Shown in pieces: positions 1-9,525 of a DNA stretch of 64,000 bases (its first letter is position 1; each line of letters starts with the position of its first letter). Under the pieces are notes generated by a model. It saw only the letters and a list, made by a program, of their open reading frames with translations, ran no database searches and was not told the origin of the DNA. The DNA comes from an uncultured Eubacteriales bacterium (GTDB lineage Bacteria; Bacillota; Clostridia; Oscillospirales; Oscillospiraceae): NCBI GenBank assembly GCA_900546075.1, contig URBH01000001.1, positions 62,001-126,000 of the forward strand, read 5' to 3'. The position numbers and the translations under genes are program-made.

Positions 1-435
1 CATATCCGGCAAATCCGTCACAATGCCCACGCATCGTCTTCCCCGCAGCTTCGCCGCCAGCAGACCGGCCAGCGCCGTCGTCCGGTTCAGGCAGTCCACC
101 ACCACCGCAGAATCCTTCCCCCCAAGGCACGCTGTGCGGAAAAAGGTTCCCACGCCCACAAATACGGCCTTGACAACGGGATTCCGGACGGCGGGAATGT
201 AGCGGTAGCACGCGCCGCCCTCGGTCTCCCGGGGCAGACGGACGAAGGCTTTTTTCAGAACCTCCCGGTTCACCGGCGGGTTCGCCACCACGTCCACCTT
301 TGCCCCGGCGGCAAGTCCCTCAATGAGCAGGCGGTGGTATTTCTGAGACTGAAAGGCAGGCTTCCGGGGGGCGTCCGCAAACAGCTGACGGTACACCCGG
401 TCGGAACAGGTCGTCACAGCGTAAATGATGTGCAT
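1..435 (-). CDS. Glycosyltransferase, N-terminal part (cut by left edge)
   Basis: This reading frame is open for all 145 codons from an ATG at 435 to the window edge, so only the N-terminal part is seen. It begins MHIIYAVTTCSDRVYRQLF and continues with alternating strands and helices typical of the N-terminal Rossmann lobe of GT-B (GT4-like) glycosyltransferases. The catalytic C-terminal lobe lies outside the window. It starts 3 bp after the stop of the upstream glycosyltransferase and has a purine-rich GATGGGGG ahead of the ATG, so it is translated as part of the polysaccharide operon. Donor and acceptor cannot be told. Confidence 0.72.
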   Translation of the reverse strand, partial: MHIIYAVTTCSDRVYRQLFADAPRKPAFQSQKYHRLLIEGLAAGAKVDVVANPPVNREVLKKAFVRLPRETEGGACYRYIPAVRNPVVKAVFVGVGTFFRTACLGGKDSAVVVDCLNRTTALAGLLAAKLRGRRCVGIVTDLPDM

Positions 436-438
436 GGG

Positions 439-1545
439 TTAACCCCCATCTTTTTCAAAAATTGCAACGTGGGCTTTCGCCATGTTCTCAATGGTGTAGG
501 CGCGGATTTTTTCCAGAGAAGCCGTCCCCATTTTCTCCAAATCCGAGGACAGAAGCTCCTTCATCTTTCCGGCAAGGGCGGCAGCGTCCTCCACAGGCAC
601 GATACTTCCGTTGACGCCCTCCTCCACCAGCTCCAGACCGGCAACACACCGGTCGGTGGTGATGACGGGCAGACCGTAGGCCATGGCCTCGTTGATGACC
701 AGCCCCCAGATGTCCTCCCGGGTGGGCAGGACGAACAAGTCCGCGGCTCGATAATACCGGCTGAGGGCTTCCTTTTTCTGGAACCCCACAAAATGGACAT
801 TATCCAGCCCCAGAGAGGCGCGCATCTGCAAATACTCTTCCGTCGGTTCGCCGCCGACAATATAAATCCCCACGTCCTTGTTAAGCGAACAGGCGGCGTG
901 CATCAGGATGTCGAAGCCCTTTCTCCGGATGAACTGACCGATGGCCAGCACCATCCGTTTCTCCGGGACGCCCAGTTCCTCTTTCAGCGCCTGCTTTTCG
1001 GCGGCAGATGGGGCGGCGGGGAGAATATCCTTTTCAAACACGGAGGAGAAGGGGTAAACATGGATGCGGCTTTCCTCCGCCCCGTAGTGGACGAGAAATT
1101 CCGTGGTGTACCGCCCCGAACTGAGCCACTGATTTGCCTTGCGCACCAGCGACTTTTTGAACAGATACTTTATCTTCCGCTCCTGACGGATCAGGCCGCC
1201 GTCCACTTCCATGTAGAAGGGAATTTTCCTTCTGCGCAGCCACCGCATCGCGAGAATTGCCGTGGGCGAGGAATAGCCGCAGATTACGATGGCGTCATAG
1301 GGCTTTTTCAGCCACTCGGTCACGTCCAGGCACAGATTTTCGTCCAGAAGATGGGCGACGCACCGGCTCAGCTGCACCGGGCGGTAAGCGCCGCCACCGG
1401 AAACGAACCAATCGGCACTGCGGTTTTTCTGGTCTTCCACCCGGTCGGTGAACAGCACCGTCACGTCCATGCTCTTTGCCAGCTCATCGTAAAAATGAAC
1501 CCGGTAGGGGGAAGCGTAGTTCGTCAGGAACAGCACTCGTTTCAT
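439..1545 (-). CDS. GT4 family glycosyltransferase
   Basis: A 368-residue GT-B fold glycosyltransferase that would add a sugar to a lipid-linked repeat unit on the cytoplasmic face of the membrane. The N-terminus MKRVLFLTNYASPYRVHFY is a typical GT4 opening, and the C-terminal half has the EX7E-type donor-site motif in PTREDIWGLVINEAMAYGLP. I chose the ATG at 1545 because GAGAGG lies about 10 bases upstream; an upstream in-frame TTG at 1569 overlaps the preceding stop and has no better ribosome binding site. It lies between LicD and another glycosyltransferase in the same operon. Specificity is unknown. Confidence 0.85.
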   Translation of the reverse strand: MKRVLFLTNYASPYRVHFYDELAKSMDVTVLFTDRVEDQKNRSADWFVSGGGAYRPVQLSRCVAHLLDENLCLDVTEWLKKPYDAIVICGYSSPTAILAMRWLRRRKIPFYMEVDGGLIRQERKIKYLFKKSLVRKANQWLSSGRYTTEFLVHYGAEESRIHVYPFSSVFEKDILPAAPSAAEKQALKEELGVPEKRMVLAIGQFIRRKGFDILMHAACSLNKDVGIYIVGGEPTEEYLQMRASLGLDNVHFVGFQKKEALSRYYRAADLFVLPTREDIWGLVINEAMAYGLPVITTDRCVAGLELVEEGVNGSIVPVEDAAALAGKMKELLSSDLEKMGTASLEKIRAYTIENMAKAHVAIFEKDGG

Positions 1546-1565
1546 ACCGTTGTAACCTCTCAATG

Positions 1566-2381
1566 TCAATCGCCGAAATCGATCCGCATGATCTGATGAC
1601 GGTTTTCCCGCTCATTTTCCGGCGGGAGCTGCATATAGTCGCCGTACAGCGTGGTCAGGAATTTGTCGTATTCCGCCGGTGCCTTGAAGGTTTCCCCTTC
1701 AAAAACGACATCCGTCAATGCCTGACACCACGCTTTCTCGTAGGCGTCCGGCTTCGTCATGGCGCTCTGCTCGCAGACATAGCCGTTTTCCGGCAGCGCC
1801 GTCGCAAGCGCGTCATACGCCTTTGCAAGGCTTTCCTGATCAGAAAACAGCGCCAGCGCCTGATAGTATAGGTACCCGATCCGCTTTTTCCAGAGGATTT
1901 TCTCATTCTCCCGCCAGGGCTGATAGTGGGATTTCATCAGCTTCGTCCGGTAGATTTTCAGCAGACGCCCCGCCGTTTCCTGTCGCTGTTCGGCATCCGG
2001 GGACACGACGTCGTAGGGGAAAATATCCACATAGAAGCCGTTTTCCGCCAGCCGGTGAGATTTGGCTTCCAAGTACAGCGTGCCGCGCTTGCGCACCTTG
2101 CCGAAGGGCAGGGCATAGTTGGGGTCGGTGTACCAGGTCTGCCAGCAGTATTCCGGCTTCAGCTTTTCCGGGGCAATGCGGCAGAATTTCTCATAATTCT
2201 CCCGCAGCATTCCCACGTCCATATCGTCGTCCCAGGGGATGAACCCCTGATGACGCACCGCGCCCAGAAGGGTGCCGCAGGTGAGAAAATAGGGGATGTC
2301 GTTTTCCTCGCACACCCGGCGAATTTCCTTCGCAATTTCCAGCTGGGTCAGCTGCACCTTTCTCAGCAGTTCCCGCTCCAT
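1566..2381 (-). CDS. LicD family phosphotransferase
   Basis: A 271-residue LicD-type protein. Family members transfer phosphocholine or a similar phospho-group from a nucleotide-activated donor to a sugar of a surface glycan. The diagnostic stretch is near the N-terminus: TCGTLLGAVRHQGFIPWDDD, followed by MDVGM, containing the aspartate cluster expected to bind metal. The ATG at 2381 is preceded by GGAAGGAG, which overlaps the last codons of the polymerase-like gene upstream, so the two are translationally linked. No LicA, LicB or LicC partner is visible, so the transferred group is unknown. It could be phosphocholine, phosphoethanolamine or another phospho-polyol. Confidence 0.87.
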   Translation of the reverse strand: MERELLRKVQLTQLEIAKEIRRVCEENDIPYFLTCGTLLGAVRHQGFIPWDDDMDVGMLRENYEKFCRIAPEKLKPEYCWQTWYTDPNYALPFGKVRKRGTLYLEAKSHRLAENGFYVDIFPYDVVSPDAEQRQETAGRLLKIYRTKLMKSHYQPWRENEKILWKKRIGYLYYQALALFSDQESLAKAYDALATALPENGYVCEQSAMTKPDAYEKAWCQALTDVVFEGETFKAPAEYDKFLTTLYGDYMQLPPENERENRHQIMRIDFGD

Positions 2382-2385
2382 GTGA

Positions 2386-3624
2386 TCACTCCTTCCAGAT
2401 AAGCGGCAATCCCCGTTCCACCAGTGCCATGACCGGGAACAGCCATAAAAACACGTCCGCAATGAGATTCTGTGTGTTAAAAGACAGAAACAGGATGCCG
2501 ACCAGCGCCAGATTCACCCAGATTTTCCGCTCCTTCCGCCACACCAGCGCGACCCAGCAGACAATGTGCAGCAGCGCCGCCGGAAGCCCGAAGGCGGAGA
2601 AAAGAATGAGGGTGGAGGTGGTATTGTTGGCGGTGGCATACAGCACCTGCGCTATCTTCGCGCCGAAGATGGGATGGTGCAGGAAAATGGAAATATCCGT
2701 CATGATGGCATCCATCCGCTCCACCGAGGAATCCCGCCCGTTGGCAAATTTGCCGATGGCCATGTCGTAGATTTCCCAATAAAGGGCGTTTTTCCGGGCA
2801 ACGGAAACCCCCGTTACCACGGCGGCGCACAGAACCAGTCCCACCGCCACGGCGCATATCCGCTTGTCCCGATACCATTTTTTGTCAAAAAACAGCACGA
2901 TCGCCAGCAGCCCCATCTCCGCGACGCCGCCGGTGGCGAAGGTGGACACCATCGTCGCGGCCAGAATGCCGTTGACCAGCCAGAGCTGCCACGGCTTTTT
3001 CCACTCCACCTCGTAATTGTTCAGATACAGCGCCGTGATCAGGAAAAACTGATACACCCCCGGCTCCCGGAAAATACCGAAATTCCGGTTTTTCACGTAC
3101 GTATCCGGGACAATGGACAAAAAGAAATTGTGAAATTCAAAGCCCATGGAATTTTGGAACACCGGCACCGCGTAAGCGCCCTTGTCCACGCCGATGCGCA
3201 GAATGTACGCCGCCAGCACGGAATACGCCCCCAGCAGGGACAAAATCGCCACGTAATATTGAGCCGCTTCCCGTACCGTGAGGAAATAGGACAGTAGCAC
3301 CGCCGTGAGCAGGCACAGCAGAACGCTGAAATACATCAGCTGCCAGTCCCGCTTCACCAGCATGGGCAGCAGAAGCACCGCCGCCGCAGCCCCGGCGACG
3401 ATCATCCGCCGGGATTTCAGAATTTTCAGCAGATTTCTCCGGTTGACGATCAGAAACGCCGCGCCCAGCAGGCAGATCACGCCCAGCATGAGGAACTGCG
3501 CCTTTTCAAAGCCGATCACCGCCGTGGTGAACATGCTGTCCCGGGCCAGGAAAAGCATAGCCGTGAAAAACGCGGCAAGGGCAATTTTCGTCCCCCGGCT
3601 GTCCGGGAAGGGATAATGGGTCAT
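2386..3624 (-). CDS. O-antigen polymerase/ligase-like membrane protein
   Basis: A 412-residue polytopic membrane protein with about ten or more hydrophobic segments beginning near residue 13 and a larger loop in its second half, the general layout of Wzy polymerases and O-antigen ligases. Wzy proteins have little sequence conservation, so the assignment rests on topology and on being surrounded by glycosyltransferases; it would polymerise repeat units on the outer face of the membrane. The start at 3624 overlaps the stop of the upstream glycosyltransferase as ATGA. A longer frame exists upstream but runs through that gene. A flippase (Wzx) is not seen in the window and may lie beyond the left edge. 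Confidence 0.7.
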   Translation of the reverse strand: MTHYPFPDSRGTKIALAAFFTAMLFLARDSMFTTAVIGFEKAQFLMLGVICLLGAAFLIVNRRNLLKILKSRRMIVAGAAAAVLLLPMLVKRDWQLMYFSVLLCLLTAVLLSYFLTVREAAQYYVAILSLLGAYSVLAAYILRIGVDKGAYAVPVFQNSMGFEFHNFFLSIVPDTYVKNRNFGIFREPGVYQFFLITALYLNNYEVEWKKPWQLWLVNGILAATMVSTFATGGVAEMGLLAIVLFFDKKWYRDKRICAVAVGLVLCAAVVTGVSVARKNALYWEIYDMAIGKFANGRDSSVERMDAIMTDISIFLHHPIFGAKIAQVLYATANNTTSTLILFSAFGLPAALLHIVCWVALVWRKERKIWVNLALVGILFLSFNTQNLIADVFLWLFPVMALVERGLPLIWKE

Positions 3625-4730
3625 TTGCGATTCTCCTTTGTGATCTGTTCCACGGCTTCCAGCAGATGCGCCGCGCCCCTTGGTACGGCGATGCCCCCGA
3701 ACTGGCTGACGACCTCCTCGCAGGCAGTCCCCTGATAAACCACGGCCTCCGTGCCGCAGCACCGGGCTTCCAGCACGGTCATGCCGAAGGTCTCCTCCGT
3801 GCTGGGGTTGAGAAATACGTCGGCGGCGGTGTAGGCCTGCGCCAGCTCCTGAACGCTGTTGGTGCGGGGCAGTCCCAGAATCCCCGCCGGAAGGGACTGA
3901 ATCTGCTTTGCGCTCAGGCCGATCAGTACGATGGCGTATCGCTCGTCCAGCAGGTCGTGAAGCGCCAGAAAGTCCCGCAGTCCCTTGCGCTCGTCCCAGA
4001 CACTGGCAACGCCCAGAAGGATGATTTTGTTTTCCAAACCGTATTTTTCCCGGAAATTACCGGGGGTTGGCTTGAAGATTTCCCGGTTCACCGTGTTGTA
4101 TACCACCTTCACCGGGTAGTCCTTCAGAAAGCTCTCCTTCACCCGGCTTTCCAGCCAGTGGGAGGGAACGATCAATGTCACATTGGGGATGCCGCTAAAC
4201 AGCGCCCGCTTTTTTTCATAATTTTTCCGGCTGTTGTCCAGCAGGATGCTTGCGGGGTAGGCGCGCTTCTGGGGGCAGTCATGGCAGCCGGTTCTCCACC
4301 GGTCGCAGCCCACATAGTCAAAATAGGCGCAGTGACCCGTAAAGCTCCAGCAGTCGTGAAGCGTCCAGAAAATGGGCTTCCCGCAGCCGCGCAGGTAGGT
4401 AAACAGCTCTCCCAAGTGAATGTAATAGCCATGAACATTATGCAGCCAGATCACGTCCGGGTCGTATTCCCTGACCCAGGCAAGAAACCGCCGGGTCGCC
4501 CGCCGGGAGCCGAAGCCGGAATCGTCCAGCAGACGGCTTTTCGCCCCGTGGAGCCGAAAATCCAGGGGCGTTCCGATGCGCACCGTGGGAATGTCGCCGC
4601 AATTTGCCTCTTCACGGCCAAAGGCGAGCACGCACTCATGCCCCTGCGCCATCCGCTCCCGGCATTGCTCCGCCGCGATGCGCCCCGTGCTGCCAAAACC
4701 GGCAACGGAGTTGATGAACAGGTATTTCAT
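3621..4730 (-). CDS. GT4 family glycosyltransferase (WcaC/WcaL-like group)
   Basis: A 369-residue glycosyltransferase. The start MKYLFINSVAGFGSTGRIA contains the GSTGRI loop seen in a subgroup of GT4 enzymes of colanic-acid-like pathways, followed by a cysteine-rich stretch (CWSFTGHCAYFDYVGC, then CHDCP) also typical of that subgroup. The C-terminal lobe shows NPSTEETFGMTVLEARCCG, the donor-binding EX7E region. The ATG at 4730 has GGGAGG eight bases upstream. It overlaps the downstream polymerase-like gene by four bases. The 85-bp gap to the epimerase upstream holds only a weak 8-bp hairpin at 4764-4792. Substrate unknown. Confidence 0.86.
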   Translation of the reverse strand: MKYLFINSVAGFGSTGRIAAEQCRERMAQGHECVLAFGREEANCGDIPTVRIGTPLDFRLHGAKSRLLDDSGFGSRRATRRFLAWVREYDPDVIWLHNVHGYYIHLGELFTYLRGCGKPIFWTLHDCWSFTGHCAYFDYVGCDRWRTGCHDCPQKRAYPASILLDNSRKNYEKKRALFSGIPNVTLIVPSHWLESRVKESFLKDYPVKVVYNTVNREIFKPTPGNFREKYGLENKIILLGVASVWDERKGLRDFLALHDLLDERYAIVLIGLSAKQIQSLPAGILGLPRTNSVQELAQAYTAADVFLNPSTEETFGMTVLEARCCGTEAVVYQGTACEEVVSQFGGIAVPRGAAHLLEAVEQITKENRK

Positions 4731-4815
4731 GCGTCTCGCCTCCCGATGTTGTGAAATTATTTGGCTGTTTTATCATATCTGAAGAAAACAGCACAATTTG
4801 TCGACACCTGGCTCC

Positions 4816-6000
4816 TTACGATTTCCGCCAGACCATTTTGTCCACCACGCCGGTGTAGGACTGGATGATCTTGACCACCTTGGTGGATACGTTTTCCTCC
4901 ACATAGTCCGGCACGGGGATCCCCAAGTCGCCGTCCCGGTTCATCTGAACGGCGGTGTCCACCGCTTGCAGAAGATTCTTTTCGTCAATGCCCGCCAGAA
5001 TGAAGCAGCCCTTGTCCAGCGCTTCCGGGCGCTCCGTGGACGTGCGGATGCACACCGCCGGGAAGGGATGCCCCACGGAGGTGAAGAAGCTGGATTCCTC
5101 CGGCAGCGTCCCGGAATCGGACACCACCGCGAAAGCGTTCATTTGCAGGCAGTTGTAATCGTGGAAACCCAGCGGCTCGTGCTGGATCACCCGGCTGTCC
5201 AGAATAAATCCCGTAGCCTCCAGCCGCTTTTTGGAGCGGGGGTGGCAGGAATACAGAATGGGCATATCGTACTTTTCCGCCATGGCGTTGACGGCGCGAA
5301 ACAGGGACAGGAAGTTCTTTTCCGTGTCGATATTCTCCTCCCGGTGGGCGGAGAGCAGAATGTACTCGCCTTTGGTCAGACCCAGCCGCCGGTGGATGTC
5401 GGAAGCCTCGATGGCGTTTAAGTTGGCGTGGAGCACCTCCGCCATGGGGGATCCGGTAACATAGGTGCGCTCTTTTGGCAGGCCGCACTCATGAAGATAC
5501 CTTCTTGCGTGTTCGGAGTAAGCCAGATTCACGTCGGAAATGATGTCCACGATCCGGCGGTTGGTCTCCTCCGGCAGGCACTCATCCTTGCAGCGGTTTC
5601 CCGCCTCCATGTGGAAAATGGGAATATGCAGCCGCTTGGCCGCAATGGCGGACAGGCAGGAATTGGTGTCCCCCAGAATCAGCATGGCGTCCGGCTGAAT
5701 GGCCGTCATCAGCTTGTAGGAGCAGTTGATGATGTTGCCCACGGTGGCGCCCAGGTCGTCGCCCACCGCGTTCATATACACATCCGGGTCGGCAAGTCCC
5801 AAGTCCCGGAAGAAAATTCCGTTCAGATTGTAGTCGTAATTCTGCCCCGTGTGGGCGAGAATGCAGTCAAAATATTTGCGGCACTTGTTGATGACCGCCG
5901 CCAGACGGATGATCTCCGGGCGGGTGCCTACGATGATCAGCAGCTTTAATTTCCCGTCATTGCGGAACGCCACGTCGGAATAGTCCAGCTTCATTTCCAT
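4816..6000 (-). CDS. capG: UDP-N-acetylglucosamine 2-epimerase family enzyme (CapG/FnlC/WbjD type)
   Basis: A 394-residue enzyme of the UDP-GlcNAc 2-epimerase fold. The signature GTRPEIIRLAAVI is near residue 22, followed by HTGQNYD and, further on, HMEAGNRC and EETNRRIVD. Placed directly after capE and capF, it should be the third enzyme of UDP-N-acetyl-L-fucosamine synthesis, epimerising C2 of the deoxyhexose, rather than the WecB-type ManNAc enzyme. I chose the ATG at 6000 because GAGGTGG sits just upstream across the capF stop codon; a second ATG two codons later is possible. The start of capG is one base from the end of capF, so translation is coupled. Confidence 0.9.
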   Translation of the reverse strand: MEMKLDYSDVAFRNDGKLKLLIIVGTRPEIIRLAAVINKCRKYFDCILAHTGQNYDYNLNGIFFRDLGLADPDVYMNAVGDDLGATVGNIINCSYKLMTAIQPDAMLILGDTNSCLSAIAAKRLHIPIFHMEAGNRCKDECLPEETNRRIVDIISDVNLAYSEHARRYLHECGLPKERTYVTGSPMAEVLHANLNAIEASDIHRRLGLTKGEYILLSAHREENIDTEKNFLSLFRAVNAMAEKYDMPILYSCHPRSKKRLEATGFILDSRVIQHEPLGFHDYNCLQMNAFAVVSDSGTLPEESSFFTSVGHPFPAVCIRTSTERPEALDKGCFILAGIDEKNLLQAVDTAVQMNRDGDLGIPVPDYVEENVSTKVVKIIQSYTGVVDKMVWRKS

Positions 6001-6001
6001 G

Positions 6002-7201
6002 TCAAACCACCTCAAAGAATGTATCCGGCTTTTTCGGGTCAAAGCACTCGTTTGCCCACATGAGCGTCACCAGATCGTCCGTTTCGCTCAGGTTGATAAT
6101 GTTGTGGGTGTAGCCCGGCAGCATGTGGACGGCTTCGATTTTTTCTCCGGAAACTTCAAAATTCAGCACTTCCTCGGTGCCGACCCTCCGCTGCTGAATC
6201 AGCCCGTGGCCGGACACCACGATGAAAAATTCCCACTTGGTGTTGTGCCAGTGCTGTCCCTTGGTCACGCCGGGACGGCTGATGTTCACGCTGAACTGAC
6301 CGCAGTTCGCCGTTTTCAGCAGCTCCGTGAAGCTGCCCCGGGCATCAACGTTCATTTTCAGGGGGAACGCCGCCTTTTCCCTGGGCAGATAGGATAAATA
6401 CGTAGAATACAGCTTTTTCCCGAAGCTGCCCGCCGGGATTTCCGGCATCAGAAGGGTTTCCGGCTGCGCCTTGAAGCTGTCCAGCAGCGCGACAATCTGC
6501 CCTAGGGTCGCCCGGTGAGTGACGGGCGCGGCGCAGTAGCGCCCGGACGCCGTTAGAACCGTGTCCACGCCCTCAAATTCGCAGTGATGCTCTCTGCCCT
6601 CCAGCGCTGCGATCATCTCGTCCACCAGATCGTCGATGTACAGCAGCTCCAGCTCTACGCCGGGGTCGTTCACCGTGATGGGCAGGTCGTGGGCATAGTT
6701 GTGGCAGAAGGTGGCCACGGCGGAATTGTAGTTGGGACGGCACCATTTTCCGAACAGGTTGGGGAAGCGGTACACCAGCACCTTCGCCCCAGTCTCGGCG
6801 GCGTAGGAGAAAAACAGTTCCTCCCCCGCCTTTTTGCTCTTGCCGTACTCGCTGCCCGCATAGCGCCCCACCATGGTCGCCTGAATGGAGGACGACAGCA
6901 TCACGGGGCAGGTGTTATGGTACTTTTTCAGCGTGTCCAGCAGCGTGGAGGCGAAGCCGAAATTTCCCTGCATGAATTCTTCCTGATTCTTGGGGCGGTT
7001 GACGCCGGCAAGGTTGAACACGAAGTCCGCCTTTTGGCAGGCCGTTTCCAGAAGCGCCGGGTCGGAGTCGATGTCGTAGAGGTACAGCTCCCCCACCCCA
7101 AGCCCCGGATGGGTCTTGTCCCGGCCGTCCCGGATGCACTCCAGCGCCGCCGTCAGGTTTTTGCCCACAAATCCGGCCGCGCCGGTGATCAGAATGTTCA
7201 T
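6002..7201 (-). CDS. capF: Bifunctional SDR reductase/cupin epimerase CapF (FnlB/WbjC)
   Basis: A 399-residue two-domain protein. The N-terminal short-chain dehydrogenase domain starts with the NAD(P) motif TGAAGFVGKNL and has the catalytic YGKSK near residue 115. The C-terminal part, from about residue 270, is a cupin with GQHWHNTKWEFFIVVSG, whose histidines would hold the metal. This fusion is the hallmark of CapF-type enzymes, which epimerise C3 and reduce C4 of the CapE product on the way to UDP-L-FucNAc. The length matches the family. The ATG is preceded by AAGGTGAG. It lies between capE (17-bp gap) and capG (1-bp gap). Confidence 0.93.
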   Translation of the reverse strand: MNILITGAAGFVGKNLTAALECIRDGRDKTHPGLGVGELYLYDIDSDPALLETACQKADFVFNLAGVNRPKNQEEFMQGNFGFASTLLDTLKKYHNTCPVMLSSSIQATMVGRYAGSEYGKSKKAGEELFFSYAAETGAKVLVYRFPNLFGKWCRPNYNSAVATFCHNYAHDLPITVNDPGVELELLYIDDLVDEMIAALEGREHHCEFEGVDTVLTASGRYCAAPVTHRATLGQIVALLDSFKAQPETLLMPEIPAGSFGKKLYSTYLSYLPREKAAFPLKMNVDARGSFTELLKTANCGQFSVNISRPGVTKGQHWHNTKWEFFIVVSGHGLIQQRRVGTEEVLNFEVSGEKIEAVHMLPGYTHNIINLSETDDLVTLMWANECFDPKKPDTFFEVV

Positions 7202-7218
7202 GCCAGCTCACCTTTCCG

Positions 7219-8265
7219 TTACTTGTTCTTCATGGCTTCCAGCTCTTCCCGGATGTAGCGCAGGCTCAAAAGCTTCTGCTGCACCTGCTCTACGTTCAGC
7301 AGCTCCGTGTTGTTGCTGTTGAACTCCGTGAGGACGTTGCGCTGGGTGTCGCCGTCCTTGAAGTATTTGTCGTAGTTCAGGTCCCGCTTGTCGCATGGGA
7401 CGCGGTAGAAATTGCCCAGGTCAATGGCGTGGGCGCATTCCTCGTTGGTCAGCAGCGTCTCGTACATCTTTTCACCGTGACGGATGCCGATGACCTTGAT
7501 CTCGTGGCCGGGGGCGAACAGACCGGTGACGGCCTTGGCCAGTGTCTCAATGGTACACGCCGGAGCCTTCTGCACCAGAATGTCCCCGCTGATGCCGTTC
7601 CGGAAAGCAAACAGCACCAAGTCCACCGCTTCCTCCAGAGACATGATGAACCGGGTCATGTTCGGCTCGGTGATGGTGATGGGGTTGCCCGCCTTGATCT
7701 GATCGATCCACAGCGGGATGACGCTGCCCCGGGAGCACATGACGTTTCCGTAGCGGGTGCAGCAGATTTTGGTCTTTTCCGGAGAAACCGTCCGGGATTT
7801 GGCAACAATGACCTTCTCCATCATGGCCTTGGAGGTACCCATGGCGTTGACGGGGTAGGCGGCCTTGTCCGTGGACAGGCAGATGACGGCCTTGACCCCC
7901 GCGTCAATGGCGGCGGTCAGCACGTTATCGGTTCCGAAGACGTTGGTTTTCACCGCTTCCATGGGGAAAAACTCGCAGGACGGCACCTGCTTGAGGGCGG
8001 CGGCGTGAAAAATGTAGTCCACGCCGTGCATGGCGTTCTTCACGGAGGCCAGATCCCGGACGTCGCCGATGAAGAACTTGATCTTCCCCGCCGCCTCCGG
8101 CATTTTCGCCTGAAATTCATGGCGCATGTCGTCCTGCTTCTTCTCGTCCCGCGAGAAAATCCGGATTTCCTGGATGTCCGTATCCAGGAAGCGGTTCAGC
8201 ACCGCGTTTCCGAAGGAACCGGTGCCGCCTGTGATCATCAGCGTTTTGTTGGCAAAAATACTCAT
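7219..8265 (-). CDS. capE: UDP-GlcNAc 4,6-dehydratase/5-epimerase CapE (FnlA/WbjB)
   Basis: A 348-residue soluble SDR enzyme. It opens with TLMITGGTGSFGNAVLNRF (NAD-binding Rossmann motif) and carries STDKAAYPVNAMGTSK, where methionine replaces the usual catalytic tyrosine of the YxxxK motif, as in inverting UDP-GlcNAc 4,6-dehydratases. It is the first committed step to UDP-N-acetyl-L-fucosamine and is followed by capF and capG in pathway order. The start codon overlaps the stop of the upstream glycosyltransferase by four bases (ATGA). It lacks the membrane domain found in the second dehydratase at 11.2-13.1 kb. Confidence 0.93.
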   Translation of the reverse strand: MSIFANKTLMITGGTGSFGNAVLNRFLDTDIQEIRIFSRDEKKQDDMRHEFQAKMPEAAGKIKFFIGDVRDLASVKNAMHGVDYIFHAAALKQVPSCEFFPMEAVKTNVFGTDNVLTAAIDAGVKAVICLSTDKAAYPVNAMGTSKAMMEKVIVAKSRTVSPEKTKICCTRYGNVMCSRGSVIPLWIDQIKAGNPITITEPNMTRFIMSLEEAVDLVLFAFRNGISGDILVQKAPACTIETLAKAVTGLFAPGHEIKVIGIRHGEKMYETLLTNEECAHAIDLGNFYRVPCDKRDLNYDKYFKDGDTQRNVLTEFNSNNTELLNVEQVQQKLLSLRYIREELEAMKNK

Positions 8266-9500
8266 ATTCTATTCTCCTCCCCTGTTTCCGGGTGTAGAAG
8301 TTCCCGGAAAAGAGATACATATTTTCCCGTGCAAATTTCGGTGGTGTACTTTTGCAGATACAGCTCCCGGCATTTTCTGCGCATGTCCCGGGCTTTCTCC
8401 GGGTTGTCCCGCAGGAAGCGGACGGCCTCGGCCAGGTGCTGGCTTTCGCCGTTGCGCACCCAAAGCCCCGCGCCGGACTGAATATCCCGGACGATGTCGC
8501 ACTCGTCCATAACGGCAAGCAGGGGGATGCCCTGCATCATGTAGCTGTAGGTCTTGCTGGGAACGCAAAGCCCCGTGGCGCCCTTTTCCAGAGAAACCAG
8601 CGCGCAGTCGCTTACCGCCAGCGCGTCCTGAAAGTCCTGACCGTGGAGGAAGCTGAAAATCCGGACATTTTCAATGCCCTCGCTGGCAATGATCTCCCGC
8701 AGCTTCTCCATTTTATTGCCGTGCCCGGCAAAGAGGAAGAAAATATCCTTTTCCTTCCCCAGCGCCCGGATGGCGCCCAGGATGGTGTCCATATCCTGCA
8801 TGGTGCCCATGTTCCCGAAATAGGACACCACGAACCGTCCCGCCGCCAAATCCCGGAACCGGTTTTCCTCTCGGTCACGCAGACCGCCCTCGTCCCGGTA
8901 CCAGTTGGGAATCACCGTTACTAGCTCATCATCAGCGTCTCGGGTTCGGAGAATGCAGTCTCGCTGCTCCGACGACAGCGCCACCACCCGGTCTGCCCGG
9001 CGGAACACGCACTTGTTGATGTGGTTCATCAGCCTGCAGATCATGCTGCCCTCCCGGAGGGTGTCCGTCACCGTGGCCACCTCCGGATAGAGGTCGTAGG
9101 ACACGAACACCAGCTTCGTGCCGAACAGCGATTTCGCCCAGGAGGCGATCCAGGGCAGAATCGGCGGGTTGGAGTACACCACCACCGCCCGGTATTCTGC
9201 GATCTCCGGCAGATGCAGCAGCACATGAAAGGTAAAGGAAAAATAGTTGACGATCCGGCCGAGGAAGCCCGACCGGCCTGTCTGGATGTACTTCAGGCGG
9301 TGAATGCGGATGCCATTTGTATCCTCTTTCGTGGGAACCTTCCCGCCCTCGGCGTATTCCCGTGGGTAGCCGCACAGCGCGCCCACGGAAAATCCGGCGT
9401 CCCGAAGCGCCAGCACCGTATCATAGGGCAGCTGGGCGGAGGAAATATATTCGGGATAAAAAAACTGGCACAAAAACAGGATATCCCGTTTCTTTTTCAA
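8262..9500 (-). CDS. GT4 glycosyltransferase, WbuB-like (probable L-FucNAc transferase)
   Basis: A 412-residue GT4 enzyme. The opening DILFLCQFFYPEYISSAQLP and the later EX7E region GLCVPSKTYSYMMQGIPLLA resemble WbuB-type glycosyltransferases, commonly encoded next to fnlABC/capEFG. By context it probably transfers L-FucNAc; the sequence alone does not prove the sugar. Translation appears to start at a TTG at 9500, with AGAGGG about eight bases upstream and no ATG nearby in frame. It is followed directly by capE with an ATGA overlap. Upstream is a 200-bp gap filled by a hairpin repeat element. Confidence 0.85.
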   Translation of the reverse strand: MKKKRDILFLCQFFYPEYISSAQLPYDTVLALRDAGFSVGALCGYPREYAEGGKVPTKEDTNGIRIHRLKYIQTGRSGFLGRIVNYFSFTFHVLLHLPEIAEYRAVVVYSNPPILPWIASWAKSLFGTKLVFVSYDLYPEVATVTDTLREGSMICRLMNHINKCVFRRADRVVALSSEQRDCILRTRDADDELVTVIPNWYRDEGGLRDREENRFRDLAAGRFVVSYFGNMGTMQDMDTILGAIRALGKEKDIFFLFAGHGNKMEKLREIIASEGIENVRIFSFLHGQDFQDALAVSDCALVSLEKGATGLCVPSKTYSYMMQGIPLLAVMDECDIVRDIQSGAGLWVRNGESQHLAEAVRFLRDNPEKARDMRRKCRELYLQKYTTEICTGKYVSLFRELLHPETGEENRI

Positions 9501-9525
9501 TCCATCCGCCCTCTTTCGCTTCCTA

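Noticed and set aside
4764..4792. GCTGTTTT/AAAACAGC hairpin between a glycosyltransferase gene and capG as a terminator
   Set aside because: The stem is short and AT-rich with a 13-base loop and no T-run, and it lies within a continuous operon.
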